A stretch of DNA of 64,000 nt from Misgurnus anguillicaudatus (taxonomy: Eukaryota; Chordata; Actinopteri; Cypriniformes; Cobitidae), in NCBI RefSeq assembly GCF_027580225.2, contig NC_073339.2, forward strand, positions 40,228,501 to 40,292,500. The letters are read 5' to 3'. Position 1 is the first letter of the stretch. Every line of letters begins with the position of its first letter. A model generated the notes under the pieces. That model made no database searches, was not told where the DNA came from, and saw only the letters and a program-made list of their open reading frames with translations. The position numbers and the translations under genes were made by a program. Positions 10,561-23,047 of this stretch are shown piece after piece.

Positions 10561-12200
10561 ATGTGTCCTATGCTAGTCATATTACAGTTATATACTGTAT
10601 TACTGTTATCATTGTTTTTCTCACTTTTGTAAGCTACTTTCGATCAAATCCTCTGCCTAAATGAACTCTAAATGAACTAAAAAACTCTTTTGTATCTTAC
10701 AGGTATTTAGTTAAGTAATAAAATAATGTATTGAATTTCTAGTAGTATTGCAAGTATTAAAGAGCATAGTGGAAAGAGCAAACTCTCGCATCTGGCCTGT
10801 AATTTTTGGTTTCAGGCTATTAATATACTAGTTACATGCTGCTAAGAGATGTGACAGCAATAAATTCCTCAGTAGATAGTATATTGTTGTCATCGACATG
10901 GTTTATGCCAAACAACGGGAGGGTTGCGATGAGATAAGGAACCTGAATTAGCTCTTTGTTAGGTGAACTGTATTATTTATATAAGCACATCATTGAAGTG
11001 GTCCAAGAAATAACCATCTGCCAATCAATCATATTAAACCCCTCCCACTGCCAGCACATTTACAGTAGCCAGGCTAACAGCTCTGTCCTTGGTTACTCTG
11101 GACACCAACAAAAATAAAATAAATAAATATAATAAATAAATAAATAAAATGATTGATTAGTGACAGACTAAGTAAGTAATCAATACCAGTGATTGATGTT
11201 AAAATTGCTCTCTCTTATCCATCTTCCTTTTGACTTTTTGATCTACAGTAGTTAAGGTTTATTATGAAATCCATTATTTGTGCAGTTATGGATTGCCATA
11301 ATAGCTGGTACAAACGCAGTAAATCTCTACAAAATATTTGTTTTGACCATAATCTACCTAATCCACAAAAAATTATCAAATGTGTCATATCACTTACTGT
11401 ACGTCTGCATTCAAAAATAAGTTTGATAGTTTAAGGTCGATATATTTTATAACGAAAATCATTAGGATATTATGTAAAGATCATGTTTCATGAAGATATT
11501 TTGTAAATTTCCTACCATAAATATACCAAAAATGTATTTATCATTAGTAATATGATTTGCTAAGGACTTCTTTAGGACAACTTTAAATGCAATTTTCTCA
11601 ATATTTCAATTTTTTGCACCCAGATTCCAGATTTTCAAAAATAGTTGTATATCAGCCAAATAAAGTCCTTTCCTAACAAATCATACATTAATAAAAAGCT
11701 CATTCAGCTTTCAGATGATGTATAAATCTCCATTTCAAAACAAGATCACACCTGCAATGCTCTTCTGCTAAACCACTGAGACGGAGAAAATATAACGCAC
11801 CATTAACACACACAAACTGGGCACATTCAGTGAAGAGAACATTACTTGGCTAATCATGGCTTTAACATCTCTGTGAATGCTGAAGGGCTCTAAAAAGTAG
11901 TCCATAGTAAACTTAAACTTTGCTGTGGGCTCCCGGGAAAGGTAATCCACAGAGACTCGAGTTACGCAAGCGAGAAACCGCTTGTTTGTGATATAATTTT
12001 ATTGAAGGGAAAATTCTTTGAAGGCACATCAGAAACACAGAAACAAAGCTTAGCTTCATTACATACTAATACAACTAGAAGAATATAGTGCCAGTCATTC
12101 ATTTGTCAAGTTTTCTGTTGTGTTCAAAACGAAGCAGAAAATGATGCCCGTTATGTGGTACGGTTTTGGTTCTTGTTACCTTCAACTCACCAAGAATGTT

Positions 12201-14221
12201 ATAAAGAAATGGTTCACCCAAAAAAGTCTTTTTTATTAAACACACATGATAATTAACAAGTTGACAATTTAGAAAAAACACTTTCCTGCCAATGAGGAGT
12301 TTTTACGGCAATCCATATTTTTTGCTATTATCCACTAGGTGGCGGTCTTACCCAACTTATAAAACACTACACCATCCATGGTTTTAAAAACAGTAAAAAC
12401 TCTGTGCATGTTTTGATAATCGCTCTCAATCTGATCTATAACAAAAGTCCTTCACAAAAATGCAATTATCTGAACTTTTTGTTTAAAATTTGGTATTTTA
12501 TTTTTATAAAAATATATATTTACCCATACTTGAGAGGTGATAAAAAGAGAACAAATGGAGAAATAATTAAAATGTTGTTTGACACCAAGGGTCGGTTTTT
12601 TATTGTCATATATTGTATGTTTATTTATTTAAAGGAGCACATTTTCTGGAAGGCATTTAACTTTTGTGAAAATCAATAAAAAATGCTGGCGCTGGCAACT
12701 TTAAAAAAAAATACTGGCGGGAAAAGAGTTAAAGGAATAGTCTACTCATTTTCAATATTAAAATATGTTATTACCTTAACTAAGAATTGTTGATACATCC
12801 CTCTATCATCTGTGTGCGTGCACGTAAGCACTGGAGCGCGCCGACGCTTCGATAGCATTTAGCTTAGCCCCATTCATTCAATTGTACCATTTAGAGATAA
12901 AGTTAGAAGTGACCAAACACATCAACGTTTTTCCTATTTAAGACGAGTAGTTATACGAGCAAGTTTGGTGGTACAAAATAAAACGTAGCGCTTTTCTAAG
13001 CGGATTTAAAAGAGGAACTATATTTTATGGCGTAATAGCACTTTTGGGAGTACTTCGACTCGCCTGAAAAGTCCGCTCCCCTTCTTCCTCTCATAATGGG
13101 AGAGGGAGAGTGTTACTGCGCCGAGTCGAAGTACTCCCAAAAGTGCTATTACGCCATAAAATATAGTTCCTCTTTTAAATCCGCTTAGAAAAGCGCTACG
13201 TTTTATTTTGTACCACCAAACTTGCTCGTATAACTACTACTCGTCTTAAATAGGAAAAACGTTGATGTGTTTGGTCACTTCTAACTTTATCTCTAAATGG
13301 TACCATTGAATGAATGGGGCTAAGCTAAATGCTATCGAAGCGTCGCAGCGCGCTCCACCGCTTACGTGCACGCACACAGATGATAGAGGGATGTATCAAC
13401 AGTTCTTAGTTAAGGTAATAACATATTTTAATATTGAAAATGAGTAGACTATTCCTTTAAAATATCTAGTAGTATTTACTTTACTTTACAGATTAAAAAC
13501 TAATGAGTAGTTTAGAACAACACAGGGGTAAGTTATTTATGATAACATTTTTATTTTGGGTGAACTAAAATAAAGAAATGGTTCACCCAAAAAAGTATTT
13601 TTTATTGAACACACAGAATAATTGACGAGTTATCTCCTTAATTATGAAAAAACGCTTCCCTGCCAATGAGGAGTTTTTACGGCAATCCATATTTTCGCTA
13701 TTATCCACTAGGTGGCGGTCTTACCCAACTTATAAAACACTTAAACATCCATGGATCCAAAAACAGTAAAAACTCTGTGTATGTTTCGATCATCGCTCTG
13801 AATCTGATCTCCAACAAAAGTCCTATACAAAACTGCAATTATCTAAACTTTTTGTTTAAAATTTGGTATTTTATTTTTATAAAAATATATATATTTACCC
13901 ATACTTGAGAGGTGATAAAAGAGAACAAATGGACAAAGAATTAAAATGTTGTTTTTGTTTAAACACAGAGGGTCTGTTTTTAATTGTAATATATTGTATG
14001 TTTATTTATTTAAAGGAGCATTTTCTGGAAGGCATTAAACTTTTGTGAAAATCCTTAAAAAATGCTGGCGCTGGCAACTTAAAAAAAAATACTGGTGGGA
14101 AAGGAGTTAAAATATCTAGTAGTATTTACTTTACTTTACAGATTAAAAACTAATGAGTAGTTTAGAACACAGGGGTAAGTTATTTATGATAACATTTTTA
14201 TTTTGGGTGAACTACCCCTTT
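12201..14221 (+). repeat. Tandem dimer of a MITE (two units, first one interrupted)
   Basis: Unit 1 is 12201-13569 and unit 2 is 13570-14221. Both start ATAAAGAAATGGTTCACCCA and end TTTATTTTGGGTGAACTA. Unit 1 is longer only because a 724-bp palindrome plus one TTAA sits in it; without these both units are about 640-650 bp. Each unit contains one repeat C copy. The inverted ends GGTTCACCC / GGGTGAAC mark it as a MITE-like unit. Confidence 0.85.
12733..13456. mobile_element. TTAA-inserted palindrome P, copy 1
   Basis: It is 724 bp, with two near-perfect arms of about 330 bp around a loop of about 60 bp (roughly 13068-13126). The ends are AGGAATAGTCTACTCATTTT and its complement. TTAA lies on both sides (12729-12732, 13457-13460). 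The empty site GAGTTAAAATATC is preserved in the second MITE unit at about 14106-14118. No coding frame. Confidence 0.93.
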
Positions 14222-15041
14222 AAGTGCAGAATGATGTCATAAAATTCTGTACTGAAAGAAGAGACCGCAAATTTCGACTGCCTACGTCTTTCTCAATGTT
14301 TTGGTGCACACCAGTTTATAGATATAATTAAGTGCAACATATTCATACTAAAACAAAAAAAATATTTTTATATCATGGGGACTTTATATTTTCCTCACAC
14401 AAAGCTATCAAATGCTTTGGAAATGTTTGGAATATACTTAGTCTTTTATCGCACTTGATAAAAGATGCTGATTGGTCAACAATTGTGGTATATTCATGAT
14501 ATGGAACACATCACTTGGAAGTCAAATATTTTCTCCATTCATCCCTTATTCATTTGGCTCCACCCCCTGCTGTCTGTCACATGATAAACAATTCCAAAAA
14601 TTCAAAAACATGCCAACAAGGCCAGTAATGTTACCATGGATTCACAGCAGCTGCAGATTAAGAACCAGATTAGAAAGTTTTAAGATGAATGTCCCAGTCA
14701 ATCAAATTACACTTCACTAAGCTTTCATACTGCGAGAAGCAATATCAATGTCCTTGGTCATATAACACAGAACGATCTGCTCAGATCCCAGAGGAAAATT
14801 TTATTGCTCTTCCATAGCTCTGATACACAACTGAGAATTCCATGAAGTTTTCATTTACATTTCAGCTTTGTCTCGTGAGAAAATCCTTTTAAAACAAATG
14901 ACACAGTTGTTGACGTTTTAATTGCAGACAAAACCTACGCACAGTTTGAGACATTCTTCAAATGTCTTCTGAACTCTAAAGGAGAAATGTGAGATAAGGG
15001 TATTTTACTCGAGAGAAAAATCGGAGGAGCATGAGACTTTT

Positions 15042-15115
15042 ACATTTATGCACTTGGCAGACGATTTTATTTATTGCAACTAACAGTGCATTCAAGCTAT
15101 ATGCTGTACATTTTT
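15042..15115 (-). mobile_element. tRNA-derived SINE, 3' fragment
   Basis: TTTATGCACTTGGCAGACGA and ACAGTGCATTCAAGCTATA match the conserved 3' core found also at 20709, 39850, 48878 and 59311. The tRNA-like head is absent. Confidence 0.6.
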
Positions 15116-15449
15116 GTGTATATGCATTCCTCTATAAATTTAAACTCACCCAAGCAAAAATGGTAAAAAAAAAAACAGAAATAGACAAATGAGAAAACAA
15201 TAAATAAAACGTCACGAAACGATTTGCCATATAAGTGAATGGGAAGGACTGGCGTATCATATGCACGCAAAATCGGAATTTGGTATATGTATTGCACGAT
15301 AATCACACTGCGTGTCATTTGTACGCTTTTTGGTGAGAATGGGTTGGTTTTGAAAGAGGCGTGACTTTGGATGGCGATTTGAATGGAGGGTGGGATCATG
15401 ATTTAATTTCTAGTCGGCTACCGTTAGCATTTTTCAAAATGTGATACCC

Positions 15450-15572
15450 TACCTTTAACATGCTATAATAAATTATCTGTAGAGTATTTTGAGCTAAAAC
15501 TTCGCATACGCACTCTGGAAACACCAAATACTTATTTTACATCTTTAAAAAAATCTCATAATATGACCGCTT
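15450..15572 (+). mobile_element. Repeat A, 3' fragment
   Basis: ACATGCTATAATAAATTATC through CACTCTGGAAACACCAAATA to CTCATAATATGACCGCTTTA matches the end of repeat A. A fragment of a repeat B end (CTGGGAAACCGCCCC) follows directly. Confidence 0.65.
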
Positions 15573-15891
15573 TAAGACCTGTCTGGGAAACCGCCCCCAT
15601 GCGATTTTAAATAGTCCTTTGCGATATTTGTTTGTTGTCACTCTGTACGAACACAATCGCAGCTAAAAGTGTCATACTGTTTTATATCAGCTGTCACTGT
15701 ATAACAATTAAGACTTATAAAGGACTCATTATAACAGACTCGCACACGAAGACTCATCTGGAGTGTTACCTCATAGCCACACCACAGGAGAGCATCTCAA
15801 AACTTCTGACACTGCCAAAATTGTATCATAGGTAAAATCTGTTCACTAAACCTGACAGAAGCCAGTGGCGCTAACCACATGTTATGTCAGT

Positions 15892-16764
15892 ACAACAAGC
15901 ATGCTATATAGGCTAATGTTACTGTAACGCTAGCTGGGATGACCTACTGAATGTGTTGTTAAAAACATAGATATGTATAAAGGCTAAATGTCTTACGACG
16001 GAGTCTTTAACGGCATCACCTGGCGGCCATCTTACCACAGGGCGCTCGCTCACTCGTAGCATGTGTTTTAATGATGCATGTACTTTTAAATTACCATAAA
16101 TTGCTCAATTTTTTACAGATTTCCAAATGGTTTGGTTTTTTACAAACGTTATTAAAGTAACTACAATTGTGGATGCTTTAACATGTTTCATGAAAATTAT
16201 TATTTTTTGTACAAGTATGCAGTGTCATAGGTACATCCTTGACGTTTATAACAAACCAAACCGTTTGAAAATCGGTAGAAAATTAAGCAAGTTATTGTCA
16301 TTTAAAAGTACATGCAGCATTAAAACACAATGTTACGAGTGACCGAGCGCCTGTGGTAAGATGGCCGCCAAATGCCAATAGGCTTTATGCCCAGCTGCAC
16401 TACTTCCTGAACGTCAGCCACCTCCTTGTTTCCTGTCTGCCATTATTGGACAAACTGATTAATCCAGGTGTGCCTGACCTCAGCAGTCACAAACAAACTG
16501 ATTAATACAGGTGTGCCTGACCTCAGTAGTCACAACAACAATAATCAGACACACCTGGATTAATCACTTTGTCCAATAATGGCAGACAGGAAACAAGGAG
16601 CTGACTGAAGTTCAGGAAGTAGTGCAACTGGGCATAAAGCCTATTGGCCAGCAGCGCGGACGAGACATCTAGCCTTTATTATACATATCTATGGTTACAA
16701 CAAGCATGCCATAAGCTAATTTTACTGTAAAGCTAGCTGGGATGACCTACTGAATGTGTTGTTA
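15892..16764. repeat. Nested palindromes between 70-bp direct repeats
   Basis: Direct repeats of about 70 bp (15892-15961 and 16697-16764) share ACAACAAGCATGC and GCTAGCTGGGATGACCTACT. Between them an outer inverted pair (15964-15995 / 16662-16695) encloses palindrome 1 (16021-16370, ends GGCGGCCATCTTACCACAG) and palindrome 2 (16375-16649, ends CCAATAGGCTTTATGCCCAG). Palindrome 2 holds a 41-bp tandem duplication with AGGTGTGCCTGACCTCAG (about 16450-16533). Confidence 0.85.
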
Positions 16765-17944
16765 TAAATACATGCTGTTTTTGCTTTTTAATGATTGTAA
16801 TTGTGAACAGAGAGCTACATACACAGCTTTACAGGAACAGTGTTGATCTCAATGGCGAGGTGGTGTGGTAGTTCAGTTTGTTTTTATTTCAATTGACGCT
16901 CACCTCCTGAATATATCCCTCAAATGCAAATTGCAGACCTTTCTGTCTGAAATCAGCATGTAATTTTTCCCAAAAATTTGCCAGCAATTTTTTAACTAGG
17001 GAGTGCACAAGTTGACGCTGAGAGCACCATGGCTGATGCCATAGCTTGTTGGACATAGCAAGAGGGCGGGTTTTTTGTGAAGGGTTAACTGAAGTAATTT
17101 TTTAAGTTAATCCAATCCAATAATACTTTACCAACCTAGCTATAGGAATTCTTAATTTTCTAACCATCCAATGTCATTTCTAAATGAAAGAACCAAGTGA
17201 GATATTAAAAAAATCCCATGTTTTATTTAGCAAAATACAAAGCTTGTTTAAGTCCCCCCTGGGTTTGCTGGCCTGTTGCATTTTGCAGTCAGAATATAAT
17301 CACTGAATTACTCAAATGGTGCCAACACCTTTTTTCGAACCCAACTGTCAGAGCCCTAAACAATGACTGAGCACTCGGCAAATCAAAGCAAACTGCTCCA
17401 CTCTCATTCCTAATGAGTCCTGACATCTGGCACTTGGCGATGCCAAGACTCTAAGTGACATCTCCACGGTAACTGCTGAAACACGGCAGAGTATCGCTGC
17501 ACAGTCTAACGCATCCTCCATGGTGACCCCACAACTTTGTGTTTGTGTGACGAGAATGCCATTAATGTACATGAACATGCTCATACGCTTTAATAAACTT
17601 ACATGAAGAACAGTATACCGAAATAGCTATACACAAAAGGTGAGGGGAACAAACATTGGATAAAAGGGAACTATGTTACTTTGTGCCATGACATAGATAT
17701 TGAACTTTGACTATATATTATTCGATTAACGAAAATATGATATATTAAATCAATTGCCCACCACGAGTGGGTGCAAATGCACAAAACATGCATGAATGAA
17801 AAAAATGAGATATGTCTATGCAGTTTTTGCGTATGTTGTGCCACTATCTTTTTACAATGTTTTCGTTATTCTGAGATTATATTATGAGATCATAAATGTG
17901 TTTGATCACATGGTTCAAATATACTCAGTAGTTCAATTCTGTTA

Positions 17945-18695
17945 AAGGGGACATATCATGAAAATCAGACTTTTTCCATGTTCAAGTGCTATAATTGGGT
18001 CCCCAGGACTTTTATCAACATAGAAAATGTGAAACAGATCAACCTAGTAACTTAGTTTTGGTAAACAATTCTTTGCAAGCATGTGAAAAAATAAGTCATT
18101 GAAATCTGTCTCCACCCCTTAATCTGCACTATCCGACCATGCCACTGCCATTTAGTGCAGAGATCAGCTCATTTGCATGTTAAAGGACACACCCAAAATG
18201 GCACATTTTTGCTCACACCTACAAAGTGGCAATTTTAACATGCTATTATAAATAGTGCTGGGCAAAGATTAATTGCGATTAATTGCATACAAAATAAAAG
18301 TGATTCTTAGCGTAATATACAAGTGTGTGCTGTGTGCAATTATTACGTATATATAAATACACACATTTATTCATGTATGTATTTAAGAAACATTTACATG
18401 TGTATATATATTTATTTATATTTTTATATATTCTAAATTGTATATAAATAAATAAAAAATATACAAATTTTCTAAAATGTATATATGTATGTGAGTGTGT
18501 TTAAATATACATAATAATTACACACAGCACACACACATACATAATGCAAAAACTCACTTTTATTTTGTATGCGATTAATCTTTTATAAATTATCTGTGGG
18601 TTCCATTTTGAGTTAGAACTTCACATATGTACTCTGGGGACACCAAAGATTTATTTGACATCTTAAAAAAGTCTTGTGAAATGTTCCCTTTAAGA
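17945..18695 (+). mobile_element. Repeat A copy split by a hAT-like insertion
   Basis: The left part is 17945-18252 and the right part 18583-18695. Between them is the element at 18253-18581. Removing it restores the CTATTATAAATTATCTGT seen in intact copies such as 31382. Confidence 0.8.
18253..18581 (+). mobile_element. hAT-like palindromic MITE (TAGTGCTGGGCAAAGATTAA end)
   Basis: The left end TAGTGCTGGGCAAAGATTAA and interior ATGCGATTAATC are inverted; the extreme right end is missing. The flanks TTATAAA (18246-18252) and TTATAAA (18583-18589) form the target duplication. The centre is AT-rich with ACACAGCACACAC / GTGTGCTGTGTG arms. A related full copy is at 57404-58010. Confidence 0.75.
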
Positions 18696-19248
18696 AAAAA
18701 AAACACATACAGATATGAATAGCGATATAATTAATTCAGTAACCATTTCAATTAAGATGATAACAATAAAAGTAAAATTTTCTGGCAAAATGGCACCATA
18801 TTCATAAATTTCGAAAGTGACCCCAGTGACCCACGTCCCTCCCAGTTACTGTAAATAAGACACACTGTATCAGATGGCAAATTTTCAAGATCAACCCCTT
18901 CAAATATGATACAGTACAGTTGAGATGAGATGACGGGGGTGTGTGAAGCTTTTAAGCAGCGAGAGGAAAGGGGAAACAGAGAAGGATGAACAGATGGATG
19001 AGTGATCCCGCTGGTGCGTGTCATTAATCACTGTCACCCATAAAAGAAGGTGCGTATGAAAGATGACCAAACAGAGGGATGGAGAGAAAGAGAGAGAAAA
19101 TGAAAGATGTGCACAAGGACACCAGTGAAGGGAGTGATTTAAACATACTTTTCATGTGCGCTGAAGGGGGTTGTGAGTGAGTAAATGAAAGCTCATCTTA
19201 ATTTATTACAAGGTGAAAAATGAGACTTGTGTGTCTGGTTGGGTTTAC

Positions 19249-19364
19249 CTGTGGGTGACAGCAAGGTTGGTGATAGCAGGTTGTTTGCTCTGTGGTGGAG
19301 GATTCTGGGGCTTTCTTGAACACTCACCCCGTAGGAGCGCTTCGGTGGTCGGCCAGGGCGAGAG
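19249..19364 (-). CDS. dach2: dach2 coding exon 2 (SRPGRPPKR basic motif)
   Basis: This is a 116-base exon with acceptor CCCCCCTCACAG| and donor CAG|GTAAAC. It encodes SRPGRPPKRSYG followed by VQESPRILHH and LLSPTLLSPT. The GRPPKR stretch is a short basic AT-hook-like or nuclear-localisation-like motif, found just after the Dachbox-N domain in all vertebrate DACH proteins. The LLSP..LSPTG tail matches DACH2. It starts by completing a codon left with two bases and ends at phase 1 (one G). Some mammalian DACH2 transcripts carry a small Lys/Arg-rich cassette between exons 1 and 2; none was found in this intron, and the direct exon 1 to 2 join keeps frame. Confidence 0.93.
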
Positions 19365-20059
19365 CTGTGAGGGGGGAAAAGTGTGTTAATATTGTGGCCA
19401 TCCTTAAAGTGACAGTGTGTCAGTTCTGCATCACATAATTTGCAAAAATGGGAGTTTTCAAATCCTTTCCCACCCACTATGTCTTCCATTGTTCAGTCAA
19501 ACAATCACGAGACCTTACATCCTAACAGGTCAACCTAATCAATTACTGACCAAATAAACCTCCAATTTCGGTTGAAATTGGCGAAACAGAATATATAGAC
19601 TGGCTCGACATTCACTGTGGTGGGGAAACAAGAGGAGAAAGAGATCAGACAGCCAGTAGCTCTTCTTGCCTGTCAAGCTTTTGTTTATAACTCCAGAGGT
19701 TCAACTAAGGGGTACAGACACCATTTCAGAGTCAGTCAAAGGTTAAAAGACACTGAGACCCTTTTGGCCCAAAGAATGTGCAAGCGAGAGAGAGGCCTGT
19801 GATTGACAGAAGAACAGATTTTAACAACTGAGCTTAACGTCCCACCGTTGATTTATACAGCGTTGGTAGTAAACTTCAAAAAAAGAGCATCTGTTCTTTG
19901 CAAAACTCTAGGTGGCATGTTTATTATTTAATACACTTTTCTAGCATGTTACTGTATTTCAGCTCCATTTATAATGTATTGCATTAACAATCCTTATGTA
20001 GTTTTACACTACATGGCCATTTTCCAATCAGTCGGACCCTAAAGTCAACATACTATACC

Positions 20060-20675
20060 TTTAAACTTCATGAAAATCTGACTTTATCAATGTTTAAGTG
20101 CAATAATTGGGTCCCCAGTGCTTCTATCAACATAGAAAATGTGAAAAAGATCAAACCAGTAACCCAGTAAACCATTCTCTGCAAGCATGTGAAAAAATAA
20201 GTCATTGAAGTTTGGCTCCCCTTGTGATGTCAGAAGGGGATAATGCTATCCAACCAATGTGCAATGCGCTTAGTAACTTTCAATGGCAGGGGACTTTTTT
20301 CAGCTGCTGCATAATATCATTGCGCCTCCTGTAGCCATGTTACAGCAGCAAAGTCCTTTATTACGCCAGAATGAGAGTATAGCAATATCTGCCTAGAAAA
20401 TCGCAACTTTCAATTTTCCGTCGGTCGTAGTACACGATGTAACTACAAAAGAGTCAAGTTTTAAATAGGAAACATATCAAAACTCTTTGGTTATTTTTTG
20501 CGCGTTGCTAATGGTCTGGTCGGATTCAATGGATTGTGCTAAGCTATGCTAAAAGTGGTAGCGCCAGACTTGGAGATCGGCTAAATAGATTCCAAAACTG
20601 TAAAAATCAAAAGTTTAACTCTGGGGGAGCTGGAAAATGAGCATATTTTCCAAAAAAGTGGAGAGTCCCTTTCAG
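20060..20675 (+). mobile_element. Repeat A 5' part joined to right half of palindrome family D
   Basis: 20060-20228 matches repeat A up to the GGCTCCCCTTRTGATGTC segment. About 20270-20675 matches only the right arm of family D (compare 34400-34765), from CAATGGCAGGGGACTTTTTT to GTGGAGAGTCCCTTT. The left arm of D is missing. Confidence 0.7.
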
Positions 20676-20708
20676 GATGGCTAACCAAGTACTGTACATG
20701 ACAGTAAC

Positions 20709-20800
20709 ATTTATGCATTTGACAGATGCTTTTATCCAAAGTGACTTACAGTGCATTCAAGGTGTACATCAGTTTGTGTAACCCACGATCTTGGCATTAC
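20709..20800 (-). mobile_element. tRNA-derived SINE, 3' core
   Basis: CATTTATGCATTTGACAGATG then CTTTTATCCAAAGTGACTTA and CAGTGCATTCAAGGT. A tRNA-like head of the same strand is nearby at 21130-21205, but sequence between them is not SINE-like, so the copy may be split or these may be two insertions. Confidence 0.6.
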
Positions 20801-21129
20801 TTTTTTGGGGCCATTTTGCCGTTATTTGATAGACAGTGTAAGATTAGAACAAGAAAGTACAGGGTGGAGAGTGAAGTACGGGATTGGCAAAGGACCACGA
20901 GCCTGGAATCGAACTTGGGTCGCCGAAAGTGCATCTGAGTTTGGTTCCAAAACGAGATAACTCAGTTTTTTACATTTTTGTCAAAACATCTTTATTATTA
21001 TGTTATTGTTGTGTTTTAGTGTGCTACTTAGCTGTATTTTTATGAAGGCTTAAATCAAAACAAACCAACAATGCACAATCAAACAACAAGATTCTCGTTT
21101 TGAAACAAAACTGTTCATCTGCACTATGT

Positions 21130-21205
21130 CGGAGCACTGGCCACTACACTATCGGCCTCGCATTACTAACACGATGCTCTGTCAACTGAGCTACAGAAAC
21201 ATTAT
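21130..21205 (-). mobile_element. tRNA-like SINE head or tRNA pseudogene
   Basis: On the minus strand it reads TGTAGCTCAGTTGACAGAGCA, a good A box of a tRNA, followed by TCGTGTTAGTAATGCGAGG. No B box and no closing acceptor stem are present, so this is not a working tRNA gene. Confidence 0.5.
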
Positions 21206-21682
21206 AATCCATATCAGTGTACTTCACACTGTTGTATATCGGGACAGGCAAAGATATTGCTAAAAAGTGTTGAAATGTAAGCAGGCTTTCATATTTCAAA
21301 GGGAAAGTTGACTAAAAAAAACCCTAACATCATTTACTCATCTTTATGTTGTTCAAACATCATTTTATTTCTTCACCATTTACTTTCATTTTCTCTTTTG
21401 TCCATGCAGTTAAAACAATGATGACTAAGGCTGTAAGGCCTAATCTTTTTCCACAAGTGAAACAAAAACCAAACCAAAAGGTGTGACATCATTTTAAACA
21501 AAATTAAACCAAAACAAAAAGGTGCTTTAAGGTTCTTTCAGAGGTTCGAAATGCCAGCATAAACTTTTGGGAAAATTTCTTACTACAATCTAAAAAATGC
21601 TTGTCTTTTTTCAACCCATAATTGGGTCAAATATGGACAAACCCAACTGTTTGTCCATATCTTACCCAACTGTGGGTTAAAA

Positions 21683-21876
21683 CAAGGGTGGTGAACCCTG
21701 GGTCCTGGAGGGCCACTTTCCTGCAGAGTTTAGTTCCAACCCTAATTAAACACACCTGTATTTCATTTTCATGTAATCCTGAAGACTTTGATTTGATTTT
21801 TCAGGTGTGTTTTAGTAGGGTTGGAACTAAACTCTGCAGGACAGTGGCCCTCCAGGACCAGGATTCCCCATTCCTA
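21683..21876 (+). mobile_element. hAT-type palindromic MITE, GGTTAAAA duplication
   Basis: Ends CAAGGGTGGTGAACCCTGG and CCAGGATTCCCCATTCCTA are imperfect inverted repeats. The interior arms CTGCAGAGTTTAGTTCCAAC / GTTGGAACTAAACTCTGCAG are nearly perfect. The 8-bp target duplication GGTTAAAA lies at 21675-21682 and 21877-21884. It sits inside an older repeat with paired ACCCAA/TTGGGT motifs. Confidence 0.85.
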
Positions 21877-21939
21877 GGTTAAAACAACCCATCATTTTTT
21901 TGAGTGTAGTATTGGTCTGTAACAGGTGGGTGTGATTCA

Positions 21940-22560
21940 AGGAATAGTTCGGCCAAAAATGATATCAAACCCATGATTTACCCACCCCGAAGCCGTCAGA
22001 GATGCATATGTCCATCATTTTTTTAGACGATGACATTTTCAGTTATTTTAGAAAATGTTTTAGATCTTTCATTTAATCAAATGTAAAGTTATGGGGTCCA
22101 CGACCTTCAAGTAAAAAAGTGTGCATCCATCCTTCACAAAATAAATCCAAACGGCTCCACGATGACAAACAAAGTCCCCCCGAGGGCAATCCGCACAGTT
22201 TCGCTGTAGAAATATCCACATTTAAAACTTTATAAACGAAAACAACCCGCATCCGGTAATGCCGCCATCCCAGTCGTGTCCGCATTCAAGATCAAAGCTT
22301 TATGCAGCGTACAGAGGTTACTCTGCTGCTGCTGCTCTGTGCCCCCGCCCTCCGAATTTATAATAAGTCACTAAGAAAAGTGCGTACACTACGCTAATAC
22401 TCTCTCCTGAATACAGAGGAGTCTAAGATGGCGCGCATACGCGACCTACACGTACAATTTACGCGGGTTTAAACAAATCTGTAGGTTTGCGTAGGTCCTG
22501 TCCCAAATGGCGCACTTCATCTGGACATTTGGTCTCATGGCCTTAAAATACTTCGCCCTT
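21940..22560 (+). repeat. Dispersed repeat starting GGAATAGTTCGGCCAAAAAT
   Basis: The start has the GGAATAGTTCRGCCAAAAATG form typical of cyprinid repeats that end mirror-fashion. The interior (AATCCAAACGGCTCCACGATG, CTGCTGCTGCTCTGTGC) is unlike the other families here. The right limit is uncertain. Confidence 0.4.
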
Positions 22561-22994
22561 TAGGTAGACTTTCTCAGTTGCATTTAAATGACTTTTGGAG
22601 ATGGTGTTTAAATATTATTAAGCAGCTGTATAGTATTGCTAAGCTGTTTCAAACTTATCTACCCATAAGCATAGGAAGAAGAATAAACCTGGGCCTTAAC
22701 GTATCACCCAACATCTCTTTTGGGCATCCAAAAACAAGGAAAATTCAATTTTCCGGTTCCAAAATCCAGTTAATGAGGGTGTTTAGATAACATTCTGATT
22801 TTAAAACAATAAGGATAAGGATTGTGTACGCTTGTACTCTTAATTAGTCTGACACCTAAAAAAGCAGCAAGCATGTGATGATAAATCCAAACGCATTTCC
22901 ACAGCGATCCATCCATTTATATCTCTCTTTTCATCCCTGTGTGTGATGTTTATACATCCACTAACCTGCTGTGTCAGCCCAACAGGAATGTGCG

Positions 22995-23045
<51 letters not shown>
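22995..23045 (+). repeat. (GT)n microsatellite
   Basis: About 50 bases of uninterrupted GT. Open frames crossing it on both strands are artefacts of the repeat. Confidence 0.97.

Positions 23046-23047
<2 letters not shown>

Larger units (their letters stand above)
10205..19248 (-). other. dach2: dach2 intron 2 (9.0 kb)
   Basis: No exon or RNA gene was seen. It contains a tandem MITE pair (12201-14221) with an inserted palindrome, a nested palindrome block (15892-16764), repeat A copies (15450-15572, 17945-18695) and a hAT-like insertion (18253-18581). Sequence at 10560-12200, 14280-15040 and 16770-17940 shows nothing I can name; 17370-17570 is low in repeats. Confidence 0.85.
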
